Source: Paenibacillus pinihumi DSM 23905 = JCM 16419 (lineage in GTDB: Bacteria; Bacillota; Bacilli; Paenibacillales; Paenibacillaceae). From it: a DNA stretch of 64,000 bases. The notes under the pieces were generated by a model. The model was given only the letters and a program-made list of their open reading frames with translations. It ran no database searches and had not been told where the DNA came from. This document shows positions 9,326 to 18,515 of the stretch, piece after piece. The translations under genes and the position numbers were made by a program. The stretch's first letter is position 1, and every line of letters begins with the position of its first letter. Where the stretch lies: the NCBI RefSeq assembly GCF_000422505.1, contig NZ_KE383866.1, positions 373,106 to 437,105 on the forward strand, read 5' to 3'.

Positions 9326-9868
9326 CTACGCGGTTGTCTGGGGACTGATCAGCCATGAAAACTGCTCTTTGCTGCGGTAGATTTCCTCCACTTTCAAAAG
9401 AACCGGAATGATATAATCCCCTTTGTAATACTGCTTGTCGCCAAGCTTCTCGTACGGGACCTTGTAGGTAATGCGCAGCGCCCTCAAGAATACCGGCTCC
9501 ATCAGCGCCACATAAAACCGGATGCCTTGCTCTTCCGCATAGCAAATGACCGAGGACAGCACATCGCTTGCATATTCACCCCGATAGGGCTTTAGCAATG
9601 CCATCTTATCCACCTCGGCGACCCGCCCGGGCGCTGCGGCTATATCAGGATGCAGGTGAAATGGCGCTACCTCATTCAAAGGACTGCCGTCCTGCCGGTA
9701 CGTCTTGACCTCCGACGTGCCGACATAATGCCCTTCATCCGTAACAACCAAAAATTGCCCCAGCACATCCTGCGAAAATTCCAGGTCGAATCCCTTCTCC
9801 ATCCAGACCGTCGTCCAGACACCGTTAAACATCGCCAGCTCCAAATCATTCTCCACACGCTTGAACAT
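9326..9868 (-). CDS. GNAT/LuxI-like acyltransferase
   Basis: The 180-residue cytosolic protein reads like the acyl-CoA N-acyltransferase fold in the form seen in autoinducer synthases and related GNAT proteins. A short N-terminal helix ([17 protein letters not shown]) is followed by strand [16 protein letters not shown] and by the acyl-CoA-binding region [15 protein letters not shown], then further alpha/beta elements to about residue 165. AAAGGAG lies 7 bases before ATG. Key LuxI residues cannot be verified by eye, so an N-acyl amino-acid or acetyl transferase is just as possible. The downstream neighbour, 68 bases away, is the six-helix chemoreceptor, which suggests a joint role. Confidence 0.55.
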   Translation of the reverse strand: MFKRVENDLELAMFNGVWTTVWMEKGFDLEFSQDVLGQFLVVTDEGHYVGTSEVKTYRQDGSPLNEVAPFHLHPDIAAAPGRVAEVDKMALLKPYRGEYASDVLSSVICYAEEQGIRFYVALMEPVFLRALRITYKVPYEKLGDKQYYKGDYIIPVLLKVEEIYRSKEQFSWLISPQTTA

Positions 9869-10113
9869 CTCTCTCTACTCCTTTGTCTTTATCCGTTCGT
9901 ATGGTATCTCGATTGTCGTGCTCATGTGTCTAATTGAATTGATAAGCAGACTCTTGTAACCATATCGGATTAATGGAGCAAAAATTATATATCTATGGAA
10001 AGGAATTTTTATGTATTTTCAGAAAATCGCCACGGTTTCGACAAAAAATACTTTTTTTTGCAGCAAAAGAACTCTTTTTATGACCTATAATTTTTTTTTA
10101 CAGCATAATGAAA
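9869..10113. other. Intergenic stretch with T-runs
   Basis: No gene is visible. Two T-runs of 8-9 bases are each followed by a CAGCA word (near 10051 and 10091), and a TATAAT occurs at 10086. The promoter of the acyltransferase operon must lie in the left part on the minus strand. Confidence 0.4.
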
Positions 10114-10148
10114 GGCCGTACTGAGAACATCCTGTTCTCTGCACGGCC
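10114..10148 (-). terminator. Terminator of the sugar ABC operon
   Basis: GGCCGT-GCAGAGAAC on the minus strand pairs with GTTCTCAGTACGGCC. The stem is strong; the following tract is TTTCATTAT. Confidence 0.65.
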
Positions 10149-10186
10149 CTTATGAATTCATTTACCCTTTTACTCTTGAAGTCAAA

Positions 10187-11017
10187 CTACCCTTTTACCG
10201 CACCTGCGGTAATTCCCCTGGCCATCTGCTCTGTGAACAGCAGGTAGATGATCAGTGTCGGCAAAGCAATCATCGTCATGACAGCGAATTGCGCACCGTA
10301 ATTAGACGAATATTGCCCGGCGAACTTCATGATGGAGAAAGGCAGCGTCTTAAATCGGTCTGAGGTTAAAAAGGTGTTCGCCATAATAAACTCATTCCAC
10401 CAGCTGATAAAATTCATAATGCATACGGTCGCAACTGCCGGCTTTGTAATTGGAAATATGATTCGCGTCAAAAGGCCGAATACGCCGCAGCCGTCCATCA
10501 CCGCTGATTCCTCAATGCTCCGCGGCACCGTCTCCAAAAACCCGGTCATAATCAAGGTGCTGATTGGAAGGGAAAAGGCGATATAAGGCAAAATCAGCGA
10601 CAATGGATGATCCAGCAGGCCCATATTGTTAAACAGAGTGAAGTTCGGCAGCAGGGTGGCGTGGATCGGCACGATCATACCCAGCATGATGAGCCCCAGA
10701 GCAAGCCCTCTAAGTTTCCATTCCATCCGTGTAAAGGCATAGCCCATCATGAGCGAGAACACGGCCGCCGCTACGATGGTCACGGCCGTGATGATGAAGC
10801 TGTTCAGGAGGTACTTGGGTACACTCCCGTAAGTAAAGGCATTGACATAGTTGGCGAATTCAAAGGTCTTCGGCCATTTCAAAATCTCGCTTCCAAAAAA
10901 ATCGCCGCTCTTCAGAAACGAAAAGTTAACCAGCCACACAAGCGGAAAAATTTGCAGCAGCGCTACGAGCCCTAACAGCAGCTGAAGCACGATCGGAGGC
11001 CGCCCCTGTCTTTCCAT
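10187..11017 (-). CDS. Sugar ABC transporter permease (MalG-type)
   Basis: The 276-residue inner permease of the CUT1 carbohydrate import family has six predicted membrane helices. The EAA loop near residues 165-190 reads SIEESAVMDGCGVFGLLTRI, followed by IIFPITKPAVATV. The protein ends GITAGAVKG, typical of CUT1 permeases. It is the last gene of a binding-protein, permease, permease operon; the gap to the preceding permease is 18 bases. There is no ATPase gene in the operon, so a shared MsmK/MsmX-like ATPase elsewhere is expected. Substrate is most likely an oligosaccharide released by the nearby glucanases, which is inference. Confidence 0.93.
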   Translation of the reverse strand: MERQGRPPIVLQLLLGLVALLQIFPLVWLVNFSFLKSGDFFGSEILKWPKTFEFANYVNAFTYGSVPKYLLNSFIITAVTIVAAAVFSLMMGYAFTRMEWKLRGLALGLIMLGMIVPIHATLLPNFTLFNNMGLLDHPLSLILPYIAFSLPISTLIMTGFLETVPRSIEESAVMDGCGVFGLLTRIIFPITKPAVATVCIMNFISWWNEFIMANTFLTSDRFKTLPFSIMKFAGQYSSNYGAQFAVMTMIALPTLIIYLLFTEQMARGITAGAVKG

Positions 11018-11035
11018 ATGCGCTCCTCCTTCTTT

Positions 11036-11920
11036 CTAAAATTGCCCGACATCCTTTTTCAAGGCCCGGTTCATCACAACGGTAATAATCAGACAGATGA
11101 TGACGAAAATGACAGAAATCGCATTCCCGTAGCCATAGAGCGATGAGCTGAACGCTGTCTTATACAAATAGTTGCCCAAAAATTGCGTCGTGCTGCCCGG
11201 ACCGCCGTTGGTCATCAAGAACACGGTCTCCATCTGCTTTAGACAAGTCGTCACCGCAATAATGACAGCTACCCGGATCATCGGGGAGAGCAGCGGGATT
11301 ACAACCCGGGTGTACAGCGTTATCTTGCCCGCCCCGTCCAGTTCGGCAGCCTCGTACAGATCCTTTGGTATCCCCTGCAGTCCTGCATAGTACAGCAGCA
11401 GCGCATAACCGAAGCCCTGCCACATGACGACGAAGATCAGGCTCCAGATGGCGACGGACGGATCACCCAGCCAATCCTGCTTGAGCGAAGCCAATCCCAA
11501 TTGCTCCAGTACCTTGTTCAGCACCCCGTAGCTCGGGTGAAAGACACTCACCCACATCTTGGAGGTGACAACGATCGAGATCACCGCAGGGATGAAGAAG
11601 ATCGTGCGGAACGTCTTCTCCAGCCGCCCGGCGCGGGTAATAAGGATGGCAAACAAAATGGCAACCGGGTGCTGAAGCGCGAGCGTTGCAAGCAGGAGCA
11701 GCAGCGCATTCCATAAGGAGCGCCAGAAGATCGGGTCTTCGAACAGCACCTTGTAATAGTTGGCGAACCCTACACTCTGATACTCACCGAGTCCCGTCCA
11801 GTTGGTCGTGCCGTAATAGACACTCATCAGAATCGGAAAGCAGACCATGAACAGGAACAGGGTAAGTCCTGGTGCAACCAGCCAGGTAATCGTCCATCGG
11901 TTGCTCATTAATTTATGCAT
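11036..11920 (-). CDS. Sugar ABC transporter permease (MalF/UgpA-type)
   Basis: The 294-residue partner permease has six predicted membrane helices. The EAA motif DLYEAAELDGAGKITLYTRV precedes VIPLLSPMIRV, which docks the ATPase. The gene lies 13 bases after the solute-binding lipoprotein and 18 before the second permease. Length and motif are ordinary for CUT1 systems. Confidence 0.93.
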   Translation of the reverse strand: MHKLMSNRWTITWLVAPGLTLFLFMVCFPILMSVYYGTTNWTGLGEYQSVGFANYYKVLFEDPIFWRSLWNALLLLLATLALQHPVAILFAILITRAGRLEKTFRTIFFIPAVISIVVTSKMWVSVFHPSYGVLNKVLEQLGLASLKQDWLGDPSVAIWSLIFVVMWQGFGYALLLYYAGLQGIPKDLYEAAELDGAGKITLYTRVVIPLLSPMIRVAVIIAVTTCLKQMETVFLMTNGGPGSTTQFLGNYLYKTAFSSSLYGYGNAISVIFVIICLIITVVMNRALKKDVGQF

Positions 11921-11933
11921 GTGGGTCCCGCCT

Positions 11934-13283
11934 TTACTTGATCAGAGCGACTGCCGCATCCAGCTCCTTCAGGAATGCCTCCGGGGTAATCAGCTGGCTG
12001 AGCAGGTTTTGGTGCGCTTCCATGACCTTGGTTTTGAATTCATCCGTTCCATTGTCCTGTACCGGCGTACCGCTGGAGCTTGTAATGGAGCTGAAAATAC
12101 CAATCAGTTGTTTTTGCAGTTCAGATTCACTGCCAGTCAGGAATTCATCGAAGTTCTGTGCCGGCGTGCCGCTTCCGGTCTGCCAGAGCTGTTTTGCCCA
12201 GTTTTCCGGAGCAAAGAAATATTGAAGGAACTTGACTGCTTCTTCCGGATGCTTGCTGTTTTTGGCTACAGAATAGCCGCCGCCAAACCAGGCTGCCACA
12301 TCGGTTGTTTTGCCTTTATCCGAAGCCGGATAAGGAATTGCACCGACGTTGTTGCGGAATTCTTCCGGGAAGTTCTCATCTGTGGCAAGACCGGCTTCCC
12401 AGTTGCCCATCAGAAACATTGCAGCCTGACCCTGGCCGAACATGTTACGGGAAGTACCGTAGTCTGCTGTAATAAATCCGTCCGCCAAGCCTTTGATTAC
12501 GGCAAACTCCTGCATTTCGGTTGCTGCTGCCAGGAAGTCCGCATTGCCGGAGAAGGCAGCTTCACCGTTCAGGACGGCATCCATTTGATTGAAGTCGCCA
12601 TTATGACGCTGTGCTACATATTCAAACCAGATTGGCAGCGACCAGCCTTCCATTCCGTTGGAGGCAATCGGGTTGATGCCTGCTTTGCGGAATGCTTCAG
12701 CCGCTGCTTTCAGCTCCTGGGTTGTCTCCGGAACCTTCACACCATGGTCCTCAAACAGCTTTTTGTTGTAATAGATGACGAAGAAGTCCGTGTTGCGCGG
12801 GAGGCCGTACAGCTTGCCGTCCTGCGAGAATCCGTCCGTTGCGCCCGGTACGAACTTGCTGGAAGCAAAATCCGCTTCATTCAGCTCCAGCATCAGTCCG
12901 GCATCAATGAGCGGCTTGATGAAGGACGCCTGGCCCCAGGACTGGACAATATCCGGAATATCGTTGGAGGAAGCATACACTTTCATCTTCGCCTTGTACG
13001 GCTCATCCTGGAGGGCTTCCACCTCAATCTTCACATTCGGGTTTTCCTTCATGTACGCGTCAATCAAATTCTGCTCGATTTTCCCCGGTCCATTGGAGCG
13101 GTCAGCGAGTGCACTAAAAAATTTCAGCTTGACCTGCTCCCCTTCCGGCTTGCTGTTCGTCCCGTCTTCCTTATTCGTCTGCGGGGGCTGATTGGCCGGG
13201 GCCCCCCCATTGCTGCCCCCGCATGCCGCCAGCAGCATGCCCGTCAGGGCGAACATCATGACCAGTATCATTGCTCTTTTCAT
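11934..13283 (-). CDS. Extracellular sugar-binding lipoprotein of the ABC importer
   Basis: The 449-residue protein starts with a lipoprotein signal, the lipobox being LLAACGG, so Cys21 or so is lipidated and the protein is held on the outer face of the membrane. A Gly/Asn/Pro-rich linker follows and then the family-1 solute-binding fold. Typical pieces are DIPDIVQSWGQ, YGLPRNTDFFVIYYNKKLFE, and MFLMGNWEAG, the ligand-pocket region. Start ATG 13283 has AAGGTGGG upstream. It opens the operon and is divergent from the YesM-like kinase at 13501, the usual arrangement for sugar importers controlled by a YesM/YesN pair. Confidence 0.95.
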   Translation of the reverse strand: MKRAMILVMMFALTGMLLAACGGSNGGAPANQPPQTNKEDGTNSKPEGEQVKLKFFSALADRSNGPGKIEQNLIDAYMKENPNVKIEVEALQDEPYKAKMKVYASSNDIPDIVQSWGQASFIKPLIDAGLMLELNEADFASSKFVPGATDGFSQDGKLYGLPRNTDFFVIYYNKKLFEDHGVKVPETTQELKAAAEAFRKAGINPIASNGMEGWSLPIWFEYVAQRHNGDFNQMDAVLNGEAAFSGNADFLAAATEMQEFAVIKGLADGFITADYGTSRNMFGQGQAAMFLMGNWEAGLATDENFPEEFRNNVGAIPYPASDKGKTTDVAAWFGGGYSVAKNSKHPEEAVKFLQYFFAPENWAKQLWQTGSGTPAQNFDEFLTGSESELQKQLIGIFSSITSSSGTPVQDNGTDEFKTKVMEAHQNLLSQLITPEAFLKELDAAVALIK

Positions 13284-13500
13284 TGTTAACCCACCTTATC
13301 GATGCAATTTTGATCAGGTTAGCGCCTGCTCTGGTACTTACTATAGCGGCTTTTTACAGGAGGGAGAATGACCGATTATTTAGATAAACGGCGCATTTTT
13401 TTGAAATTATTCAAAATCTATGTCAATTTTCTTCCATTCTTTATATACTTGAATCAGATTACATAGGATATTTCCAGGCAGGGGGAAAAGAAGAACATCA

Positions 13501-15264
13501 ATGAAAATTACTTCGGTTCATTTTTTTCGCAATCTGTCATTTCAGCAAAAACTGCTGGCCATGGTCATTCCGCTTCTAATTGCAACCGGAGGCCTGACCG
13601 GCATGTTTTCCTACTATATCGCCTCCAACCAAGTGGTCGCCAAAATCAAAGACTCACAGAACCATATGGCAAGCAAAACAAGAGACCAGCTGGACTATGT
13701 CGCCAAGGATATGCTTAATTTTTCAAATTATTTATTTATTAATCCTGTCGTTCAGAGCATGGTCATCAGCAAGGACACCCGCAAAAACCGCGATCAGCTC
13801 TTCAAAAATCTGGTGCCTCTCATGGTAACCGGAAATACGATTCAATCCGTTATTCTTTACCCGGACCCTGCCTTCGACGAGCCTGTACACCCGTTTGTCA
13901 TCAGCCAGGTCGGCATTGCCAGTGCGATTACGCTGGAAGCCTTCCGCAAAAGTGAATTCTACTTGCGGCTGCAGGAAGCATCCGGACAGCTTGTCTGGGA
14001 TTTGTTCCGTCCCTCTGACGGCATCATTCCCGGCGATTATCACCATAAAATTGTTCTTATCAAGTCATTCAAGGATTTTTACAGCTTTCAGACGAACGGG
14101 CTGCTGATTATAGGCATGGACGCCGACCATATGAGCAAAATTTTATACGACAGCAGTGACAGCGCTTTCCAATATATTGTCAATGATCAGGGAACAATCG
14201 TGGCTGCCTCCAGCCTGAAGTGGATCGGCAAGCCTGCCAGCGATTTGCCCTTCCCGTCAGACAGCAGCGCAGATGATGAATATCTCGTCACACAAGCGGT
14301 ATCGGCAGTTACCGGCTGGAAGGCCGTCGTCATTCAAAACCGGGAGAGCCTGTTGTCAGAGCTTAGCAGCATTCGCTCAATCACCTTTATCATAACAATT
14401 GTGGTATCCGCCATTATGATTGTGCTCACCTGGATTATGGCCCGGATTGTTACGAATCCGCTGCGAACGCTGATTCGCTCGATGAAGGCGGTGCAGCATG
14501 GGGACTTCTCCCAGCGTGTGAATTTCACCGGCAATGATGAGATCGGACGGCTGGGCTACTGGTACGATACGATGGTCCAGCGGATCAAAACGCTGATCGA
14601 CGATGTATACTCTTCCCGGCTCAAGCAAAAAGAAGCGGAACTGAAAGCGCTTCAATCTCAAATCAATCCTCATTTTTTATACAATACGCTGAATATGATC
14701 AATTGGAGCGCTGTCCAGAAGGGCGACAAGGAAATCTCTGAGCTGGTCGTTTCCCTATCCCAGGTATTCCGGCTCAGCCTCAACAGCGGCCAGGACTTCA
14801 TTCAGTTGGAGAAGGAGTTTGAGCTGATCTCGCATTATTTGTTTATCCAGCAGAAGCGCTATGCTTCACGCTTGCATTTTGATATTGAGCTTGCTCCTTC
14901 ACTGCGGCATTTCGAGCTGCCAAAGCTGCTTCTGCAGCCGCTTGTCGAGAATGCGATCGTTCATGCCATTGAGCCACTCGGGGGCAGCGGACATATTAGT
15001 GTGCGGGCGTACCAGGAAGAGGACTCCGCTGTGCTGGAAGTAATGGACAATGGAAAAGGCATGACGCCCGAGCAGGCAGAAATGCTCCAGCAGCGGCTCA
15101 CCAGACCCTCCCTGCCATTCCGTCCGGAAGGCAGCGGATCGGGGATTGCGCTGATTAACGTGAAGGAAAGGCTCCAATTATTCGATGAACAGTCCAGCAT
15201 GAACATTGATACCCGGCATGGCGCAGGAACAAGGATTACGATCAAATTGAAACTGGGGAGGTAA
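13501..15264 (+). CDS. YesM-like sensor histidine kinase
   Basis: The 587-residue membrane kinase has TM1 at about residues 20-40, an extracellular sensor (about 41-285) and TM2 at about 290-312. A HAMP domain follows, then the His_kinase domain of the LytS/YesM class with His391 in INPHFLYNTLNMI, and an HATPase with N box LVENAIVHAI and G box GSGIALINVKERL. Kinases of this class pair with AraC-type regulators and usually sense extracellular sugars, often through a binding protein. The partner gene begins 6 bases after the stop. The likely target is the divergent ABC operon and perhaps the glucanase genes. Confidence 0.95.
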   Translation: MKITSVHFFRNLSFQQKLLAMVIPLLIATGGLTGMFSYYIASNQVVAKIKDSQNHMASKTRDQLDYVAKDMLNFSNYLFINPVVQSMVISKDTRKNRDQLFKNLVPLMVTGNTIQSVILYPDPAFDEPVHPFVISQVGIASAITLEAFRKSEFYLRLQEASGQLVWDLFRPSDGIIPGDYHHKIVLIKSFKDFYSFQTNGLLIIGMDADHMSKILYDSSDSAFQYIVNDQGTIVAASSLKWIGKPASDLPFPSDSSADDEYLVTQAVSAVTGWKAVVIQNRESLLSELSSIRSITFIITIVVSAIMIVLTWIMARIVTNPLRTLIRSMKAVQHGDFSQRVNFTGNDEIGRLGYWYDTMVQRIKTLIDDVYSSRLKQKEAELKALQSQINPHFLYNTLNMINWSAVQKGDKEISELVVSLSQVFRLSLNSGQDFIQLEKEFELISHYLFIQQKRYASRLHFDIELAPSLRHFELPKLLLQPLVENAIVHAIEPLGGSGHISVRAYQEEDSAVLEVMDNGKGMTPEQAEMLQQRLTRPSLPFRPEGSGSGIALINVKERLQLFDEQSSMNIDTRHGAGTRITIKLKLGR

Positions 15265-15270
15265 TACAGC

Positions 15271-16905
15271 ATGCCGTTAAAACTGCTTGTGGTGGAGGAT
15301 GAGCCTTCTTTTCGCCAAGGAATCATCAGCATGGTCGACTGGAATGATTATGGAATCCAAATTATGGGTGAAGCAGAAAACGGCCGCGAGGCACTGGAAT
15401 GCATGCTGCAGGAGAAGCCCGACCTTGTGCTCACCGATATTACAATGCCAATTATGAGCGGGCTGGAACTAATCTCCGAGGCCAGGGTAGCAGGACTGGA
15501 CTTCTATGCCGTGCTGCTGACAGGCTATGACGAGTTTCAGTATGCCCAGGAAGCGATCAAGCTGGGCGTCGAGGATTACCTGCTCAAGCCGTGTATGCCG
15601 CAGGATATATTGCGCGTCATTATGAAGATCAAGCAGAAGAAGGAGCTGGAGGAGCAAAAGGGACGGCGAATTGATGACCTGAGCCACAGCTGGAACAAGA
15701 ACATTCCGCTGCTCAAAGCACAGGTGCTGTCGGGCTGGGTCAAGCTGGCCCCGCTGCCGCTGGAGGACCGTGGCGGTATGATGCAGGAGCTTGGCATGGC
15801 GCTCAAGCAGCAGGACGGCATTCAGGTCGGAGGATTAAGGCTGGAGAAGCCGCAGCATAAAGCTGCTGACTGGAGCGGACAGGATGCGGAGTTATTCCGC
15901 TACGCCGCGCTGAATATTACCTATGAATCGCTCAAGGACGTCTACGGCGGCCAGCTGGAGGTGTTTGTCTATCAGGACGATATCGTATGGATCGGCTGCC
16001 CTGCCAGACATCCGGCACACAGCAGCTGCCAGCGGCTTACGGACGGCCTGCAGCTCGTGCAGTCTAATCTGGGGCGCTACTTGCAGCACACAGCCAGCCT
16101 TGCTGTCAGCACTGCCTCTCACTGTATGATGACACTCCATGTCGCCTACCAGGAAGTCTCCCAAGCTATGGCGGAACGGTACTACCGGGGACGCGGCGGC
16201 ATTTATATGTATACGGAAGCCTGCGCCACAGATCCGGAGCTGTTGCAGCATGGCCACCCTTATCTGGATCAAATGGAGAAAAACCTGCTCCTGCAGCTGC
16301 AAAATGAAAGCTATGAGCAATCGGTCGATACGCTGGAGGAATGGCTGGGCTATCTTCGCCAGCACCCCCATTACAGCAAGGAGGAAGTCAATCTGCGAGC
16401 CTCCAATTTGGTCTGGGAACTGCAAAAATGGATGCGGGAGCGCTATGCATCCTCTCCGGAATGGCCGGGAGAGATCATGCCAGCAGATCAACTCTCCAAT
16501 CTGGAGACATTGGACGATGTAGCCTCGGTCCTCCAGCGTACCCTCCAGCAGATTGTCGGCATCTTGTCCCAGAAGGTGCTGCACCGGACCGTGCAGGCGA
16601 CACTCGATTTGATTAAAGCAAAATACGCTACCAATCTGACGCTGGACAGCACCTCCAAAGAAGTATTCGTCAGCAATTCGTATCTCAGCTCCCTGTTCAA
16701 GCAGGAGCTCGGCATTAATTTTCTCGACTATTTGCACCAGTACCGGGTCGAGAAAGCGAAGGAATACCTGCGCCAGCAGTATAAGGTTTATGCGGTTGCC
16801 AAGCTGGTCGGCTATCAGGAGGAGCGGCATTTCAGCTCCACGTTCAAGAAGTGGACCGGCATGACGCCTACACAATTTCAGAAGAATTACCCGGTAGCTC
16901 ATTAA
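15271..16905 (+). CDS. YesN-like response regulator with AraC DNA-binding domain
   Basis: The 544-residue regulator has a receiver domain (1-125) with VVEDEPSF, phosphoacceptor Asp56 in VLTDITMP and Lys in EDYLLKPC. A long middle region without clear motifs spans about 130-430. Two helix-turn-helix units of AraC type occupy about 440-544; the C-terminal signature reads VAKLVGYQEERHFSSTFKKW followed by TGMTPTQF. It is co-transcribed with the YesM-like kinase (6-base gap). Such pairs activate divergent sugar transport and glycosidase genes. Confidence 0.95.
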   Translation: MPLKLLVVEDEPSFRQGIISMVDWNDYGIQIMGEAENGREALECMLQEKPDLVLTDITMPIMSGLELISEARVAGLDFYAVLLTGYDEFQYAQEAIKLGVEDYLLKPCMPQDILRVIMKIKQKKELEEQKGRRIDDLSHSWNKNIPLLKAQVLSGWVKLAPLPLEDRGGMMQELGMALKQQDGIQVGGLRLEKPQHKAADWSGQDAELFRYAALNITYESLKDVYGGQLEVFVYQDDIVWIGCPARHPAHSSCQRLTDGLQLVQSNLGRYLQHTASLAVSTASHCMMTLHVAYQEVSQAMAERYYRGRGGIYMYTEACATDPELLQHGHPYLDQMEKNLLLQLQNESYEQSVDTLEEWLGYLRQHPHYSKEEVNLRASNLVWELQKWMRERYASSPEWPGEIMPADQLSNLETLDDVASVLQRTLQQIVGILSQKVLHRTVQATLDLIKAKYATNLTLDSTSKEVFVSNSYLSSLFKQELGINFLDYLHQYRVEKAKEYLRQQYKVYAVAKLVGYQEERHFSSTFKKWTGMTPTQFQKNYPVAH

Positions 16906-16976
16906 CGCACAAGCCGGCTTTAAGCAGGTTAAAGAGCCGCTCTCAATCCATTAGAACTGTCATTCAGGGCTGTGAC

Positions 16977-17011
16977 GCAGGGCTGTGATCCGTCTCGCAT
17001 CGCAGCCCTGC
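16977..17011. terminator. Terminator between yesN-like gene and tetR remnant
   Basis: GCAGGGCTGTGAT pairs with ATCGCAGCCCTGC, 12 of 13 positions, followed by ATCTTTCATT on the plus strand. It lies between convergent genes. Confidence 0.7.
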
Positions 17012-17032
17012 ATCTTTCATTCGCGGACAAAA

Positions 17033-17606
17033 CTAAAACGCAGTATTCAGCCCCATGAACCATATGGAAATATAATCTTTGGTAACCTTCATAATAAGAT
17101 CCCTGCTTGTATGATTGCGTATAATATCGAAACAGCCCTCCAGAAAAGCGACCGCTAACGGTCTGGAAATTAGCAAATTCAATGGAGTTGACGGATGCTT
17201 GCGATTAAAGCTGTCCAGATTCTCTGCCAAAATTTCCATCAGTCGGTCAAACAACTCTTCTTTAGTCCCGTGGAAAGGTGTTCCCGGTCTGCTGTCAAGC
17301 AGAATAAGCAGCCCTTCCCTGTTCTCGTCTACGATTTCAGCAAAAATATGCCCAATCTGCCCGATGAACGACGAACTTTCAAGCAGATCCTGCTCATTCG
17401 TTTGTATCAGCTCCATCAGCTGATCGTAAGCCGGAGAGACAACAGCCTCAAACAGATATTCTTTATTAGGAAAATAACGGTACAGATTGCCGACAGCTAT
17501 TTTCTGCAATCTCCTTCATCGATGTCTGTTCGAACCCGCGCTCCAAAAATATTTTCCCTGCACAGCGCAAAATAGAAGTGCGGATCTCATCTTTCAGCAC
17601 TTGCAA
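17033..17606 (-). pseudogene. TetR-family regulator with a frameshift in the DNA-binding domain
   Basis: The reading frame starts at TTG 17606, with GGAGG 7 bases upstream, and gives ILRCAGKIFLERGFEQTSMK then EIAE. It then runs into a stop at FS after a wrong frame. The other frame continues as IAVGNLYRYFPNKEYLFEAV and carries on to a normal end at 17033. In TetR proteins a few residues such as K-A-G join EIAE to IAVGNLYRYFPNK, so about 8 bases are missing at 17498-17504. The break is inside the helix-turn-helix, so DNA binding should be lost unless this is a sequencing error. An internal ATG at 17509 could give a fragment without the first HTH helix. The C-terminal ligand domain looks intact. 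Confidence 0.75.
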
Positions 17607-17824
17607 TTAAAAACCTCCATTCCCTCTCTTACATTAGATTCCAGATTTCTCCTTGCAGGAAATGTGAGCTGTGGCAGCACAGTTATAAAGTTACAGTTCC
17701 TGCAAAAGTTACGGTTCCTAAAAGAGAATTCGTATTCACGATTAATGACAGATCAAAAAAGAGCTATATCATTCAGTAAACAGGAAAAATTATACATATG
17801 ATTTCAGGGATTTATTCTACTTTC

Positions 17825-17874
17825 AAAATTCCAGTTCAAAAATGAATTTGAATTCACTTTTGAACTGGAATTTT
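17825..17874. repeat. Perfect 17-bp inverted repeat
   Basis: AAAATTCCAGTTCAAAA at 17825-17841 is the exact reverse complement of 17858-17874, with a 16-base spacer that itself contains GAATTTGAATTC-like symmetry. A short T-run and TATATA follow on the plus strand. It does not follow a gene on either strand. It may be an orphan terminator, a regulator site or a degenerate mobile end. Confidence 0.6.
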
Positions 17875-17977
17875 ATATACGATATATATTCATCTAGCAC
17901 ATGGATATTTATACCACTTTTTCTTCTGAAGGCTTCACTTTACTAATCCGTACTTCATCCACCGAAGCTTCCCTTTG

Positions 17978-18010
17978 CTGACCAGTGCTTTTACGGCAGG
18001 CACTGATCAG
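17978..18010. promoter_or_regulatory. Imperfect 11-bp inverted repeat, possible operator
   Basis: CTGACCAGTGC and GCACTGATCAG pair with one mismatch across an 11-base spacer. Symmetry of the TGAnCAGTG type is common in TetR-family operators, and a TetR remnant lies nearby. The link is inference. Confidence 0.35.
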
Positions 18011-18084
18011 TAACTTTGAATCCTTTACGTTGAAAGCACTAATGTTTCATGTCGTGTGGAGGTGGAGGGCACAGGATGCAGAAC

Positions 18085-18339
18085 TTATCGTCCCCGTGTG
18101 GCAGGCTTCTCAAGCGCATACAATTCTTCCTCAATCGAGGCCATCCTCTCACTAATTACGCCGCGTGCATCAGACATCGCCTGATTGTACAAATAAGGCG
18201 ACAGCTCCTTAATCATAAAATCAAGCAGGTTCTCTCCCGCCAGCTGTCCGATTTCCTGTGACAACTCCATCTCAAAATAATGCTGAATCTGCTCAACGAG
18301 CTGAAGCTTCTGCTCTCTTGGCAACTTCACAAATGACAT
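18085..18339 (-). CDS. DUF2164 family small protein
   Basis: The 84-residue cytosolic protein fits DUF2164: it starts MSFVKLPREQKLQLVEQIQ, and has the family core YFEMELSQEIGQLAGENLL then DFMIKELSPYLYNQ, and ends with an acidic helix SIEEELYALEKP. The family is common in Firmicutes and its function is unknown. The gene stands alone between AT-rich stretches. Confidence 0.8.
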   Translation of the reverse strand: MSFVKLPREQKLQLVEQIQHYFEMELSQEIGQLAGENLLDFMIKELSPYLYNQAMSDARGVISERMASIEEELYALEKPATRGR

Positions 18340-18515
18340 ATAACTCTCTCCTTCACAAAAAAAATTGTGGATGTGCGTCCCGGATTCTCAATAAAGACCA
18401 GATTCCCGTTTCTAAAAGTATACCAGATCAGTTTCTCAGTTGCTCATGCCAATGTACAGCCTTCCGGCTTGCAACTAAGCAAAAGAGATTCTCCCGTCCT
18501 ATTGAAGATCATTGC

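Larger units (their letters stand above)
17607..18084. other. AT-rich intergenic stretch with two inverted repeats
   Basis: No gene is seen in 480 bases. The stretch holds a perfect 17-bp inverted repeat (17825-17874) and an imperfect 11-bp one (17978-18010), each listed separately. Confidence 0.5.

Noticed and set aside
11847-13289. 480-codon plus-strand frame over the sugar-binding protein gene
   Set aside because: It is the antisense shadow of a clear lipoprotein gene, rich in Cys, His and Arg, and has no ribosome site.
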